Source: Apostichopus japonicus
Lineage: Eukaryota > Echinodermata > Holothuroidea > Aspidochirotida > Stichopodidae
Direction: 5' to 3'
Length of the DNA stretch: 64,000 bases
Assembly (NCBI RefSeq): GCF_037975245.1
Contig: NC_092574.1
Coordinates: 19,811,713-19,875,712, forward strand
A model generated the notes under the pieces. It was not told the origin of the DNA and did no database searches. It worked only from the letters and a program-made list of their open reading frames with translations. This document shows positions 61,845 to 64,000 of the stretch, in pieces. The translations under genes were made by a program, and so were the position numbers. Every line of letters begins with the position of its first letter. The first letter of the stretch is position 1.

Positions 61845-63568
61845 AGGTAGTCTGTATATGCCCCAAATTATAGGATGCTATAATTGCTAGAAGTTTTTAA
61901 CAAGTTACTTTCATGTAGGCCCTTAGTCCAAATTGTTCTCAGACATTCTTAATGAACACACAAGATGACTGAATGTCCCTGTGAGGTAAATTTCCTCAAA
62001 GGTTGTAATAGAAACAGTTTATAGAATTTTGACCAAAGGTGACCAAATTTGAATATTTGGGCCAACATGGCATAAATTTAAATAATACATTGAAAAGTTC
62101 ACTTATTTTTTGGGGGGTTGCTTTGATGCTTTTCACAGAACGCTCTATATCTCTTACTCATCTAAAAGTTTGCACTGGCTTTGGTTACAGGAAGTGCATG
62201 ATGATGTGTAAACTGCACCAAGGAATTCTAATGCATCCTCCTGTGCAGTTGAATCAAACTCTGGAAGAATCTGTTTCAACCTTGCGAGACAGGAGGCCCA
62301 TGAAGTTCAGGTTGAAATTGCGTGGAAGAGAGCTTTGATTACTTCCATTAATTCAGAGCTATGTCCATCATAGTGTTGAATGATGCTGCAAAGAAGCTAT
62401 AAAAGAAGGAAAATTTAGATTTGTAGGAAATCTACATCTGACATGGGTGGCTCATCAATATGAGTGGAAAAGTTTAGGGTTGCAGCCTTCATTTGTATCC
62501 ATTTTTTTACGATTGCTTGATGTTTCAAAGCACTTTCTTGGAAGTCTGTCACTAGCTTCTGTAGCTGAAAAGTTACTCTCATCAAGTAAAATGATAAACA
62601 CATCATATCTTAATAACCATTTGTTGGAATATGCTACTGGGAGAAAGGAGTAGAGGTATCATGAACTTGACAAAGAGAGTGCCCATGTTGGAAATCTAGT
62701 ATATTTGGGGGATAATAAACTTAAAACCTTCATTGTTGAAGTGAAAATTATGATATTCTGCAATAAGTGCCAATCCTTGGGATGGGGTTGGAACATCACA
62801 AAATGCCCCTTGCAATTGTGCCCATATAGGTTGGGATTTTCCCTTCTCCAGGCATAGGAGTTTGTCAAGGATATGGTCCTGGCACAGTAAAAGTCTTCCA
62901 TTTTTCAACATTTCCAGGTGAGGAGGATCAAGTCACATGAAGTCTTGCACCTCCGTAGCTTGGAATCTCTGCCTTAATGAATTTATTTCTAAAGCTGCAT
63001 GGGTTGTCTTAGGTTACTTACCTTTAAAGTAACAGGATTGCTTTGTTCCTGAAATAAAAACATTTAACAATATTTAATGTGACTTTTCGAGCATGGCCAG
63101 TGATTTTCCACGATCAAGAAATTCACAATAACATGGATCTATATCCATAAAATAATGAAACGGAAAACTCAATTTGAAATAGAAAAACCAGTATTCTTTG
63201 CAAGAGTTGGATATATATGCAATAACCGTGGGGCTGTATTGAACTTGATCATGTTTCTCCCTGTAAGAAGGTAACATATATTGTGAAAGAGAAATATAGA
63301 ACATAGGTTGGGGTGGGAAATTGTGCAGGGGGGCAGAGGTTTGTTTGGCCCCAAATATGCCAAAAGTTCCAATACGGTCACATTTGGTCAACATTTTAAA
63401 CTGTTGTCATTACCACCCTGGAGGAAATTTACCTCACTGAGACATTCAGTCATCTTGTGTGTTCATTTGGAATGTCTGAGACCAATCTGGAAATAAGAAT
63501 CTCAAGGAATGTAATTTTTGAAATCTTCAGAAAAGTATGCTATAATTTGTTGCCTGTACAGACTACCT
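61845..63568. mobile_element. TTAA-flanked DNA element with about 200-bp inverted ends
   Basis: AGGTAGTCTGTA begins the left end, and its complement closes the right. The inversion continues for about 200 bp (left about 61845-62060, right about 63350-63568; shared GAACACACAAGATGACTGAA). TTAA lies directly outside both ends (61841-61844, 63569-63572). Kolobok and piggyBac elements target TTAA; the AGG start fits Kolobok better. Internal frames are short and not recognised, so it is probably non-autonomous or decayed. Confidence 0.8.
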
Positions 63569-63572
63569 TTAA

Positions 63573-64000
63573 TTCAAATTTCTTCTATTGGATACTTGAA
63601 TCATATTCAAACTTGGGCTGCTAACCTCATCTGGTGTGTTTGTACTGATGATACTGGCTGCAAGTTCCTGAAATATAGAATAATTAAGTTTATGGATTAC
63701 ATGCAACAGCTATATTCAACAACCTATCACAGCACAGGTCAGCAATTATTTGTGTTAGTACACTGTGGATATGTTCATATGTATATCGATTCCTTTTGTT
63801 AAAAAATTCTTTCTTGCAATAAAAAATTTAAACGCTCCGAGACATTTATTGGATATTTAATACAAATTTGCATTCTTTTCTTTGTTAATTAAGGAATATG
63901 TTAATACATATAGGTCATACCAAATTCAAGATCAGATGAAATTTAAGTCGGTCAATATCAGTCCCTATTCTGGAAATGTATGCCTCTATGAGGATTTCTG
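63573..64000. other. Nothing assigned
   Basis: A plus-strand frame overlaps the inverted end and continues, but has no recognisable features. Confidence 0.4.

Overview
The window reads as a piece of an intron-rich, repeat-packed animal genome. Real coding sequence is a small fraction and sits in short exons with GT/AG borders. Mobile-element debris of many classes fills most of the rest: Penelope-like, Jockey, CR1/L2-like and other LINE pieces, hAT-like and TTAA-targeting DNA elements, tRNA-like repeats, foldback elements, long AT arrays and poly-G/C runs. The repertoire, the abundant AGGCCTA words at 32.3-34.4 kb, and adducin, SRP68 and ABCC exons suggest a marine invertebrate deuterostome, most likely an echinoderm. 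That placement is inference; nothing here fixes the species.

Layout. 0-2 kb: minus-strand Penelope-like reverse transcriptase with frameshifts, then a long TA array. 3-11.1 kb, plus strand: the 3' part of an unrecognised gene in four phase-compatible exons (3072-3203, 5169-5253, 6287-6407, 10610 onward). Its last exon has an in-frame TAA followed by 85 more open codons; the introns hold a second Penelope-like copy between two 199-bp direct repeats and a foldback element. 11.2-12.9 kb: tRNA-like SINE, a perfect 78-bp palindrome, AT arrays. 13.25-14.90 kb: a striking element with inverted ends, a 5-bp target duplication and about 37 copies of a CTTAAG-centred palindrome. 15-18.9 kb: MITEs and a Jockey fragment. 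19.5-20.9 kb: tandem tRNA-like units and a GC-rich minisatellite.

22.4-24.0 kb, minus strand: two C-terminal exons of SRP68. 24.3-28.8 kb: a near full-length but broken Jockey-type retrotransposon, minus strand. 28.8-31 kb: a minisatellite that surrounds two damaged copies of one ABCC-transporter exon. 31-38.5 kb: little that can be assigned. 38.6-40.2 kb: an hAT-like element with a perfect 8-bp target duplication. 41-45.1 kb: one possible exon and several related MITEs.

45.4-52.4 kb, minus strand: four adducin exons, three carrying stops or frameshifts, so probably a decayed but unprocessed copy. A 630-bp hAT-like element lies in one intron. 53.6-56.5 kb: two minus-strand exons of an unrecognised protein, one with a stop. 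54.5-55.8 kb: a gag-like ORF split by what looks like an in-place inversion. 56.6-60.5 kb: transposase-like and LINE 3' remnants. 61.8-63.6 kb: a TTAA-flanked element with inverted repeats of about 200 bp.

No operons or bacterial-type systems are present. The host genes look unrelated to each other; the common thread is dense mobile-element insertion and exon decay.
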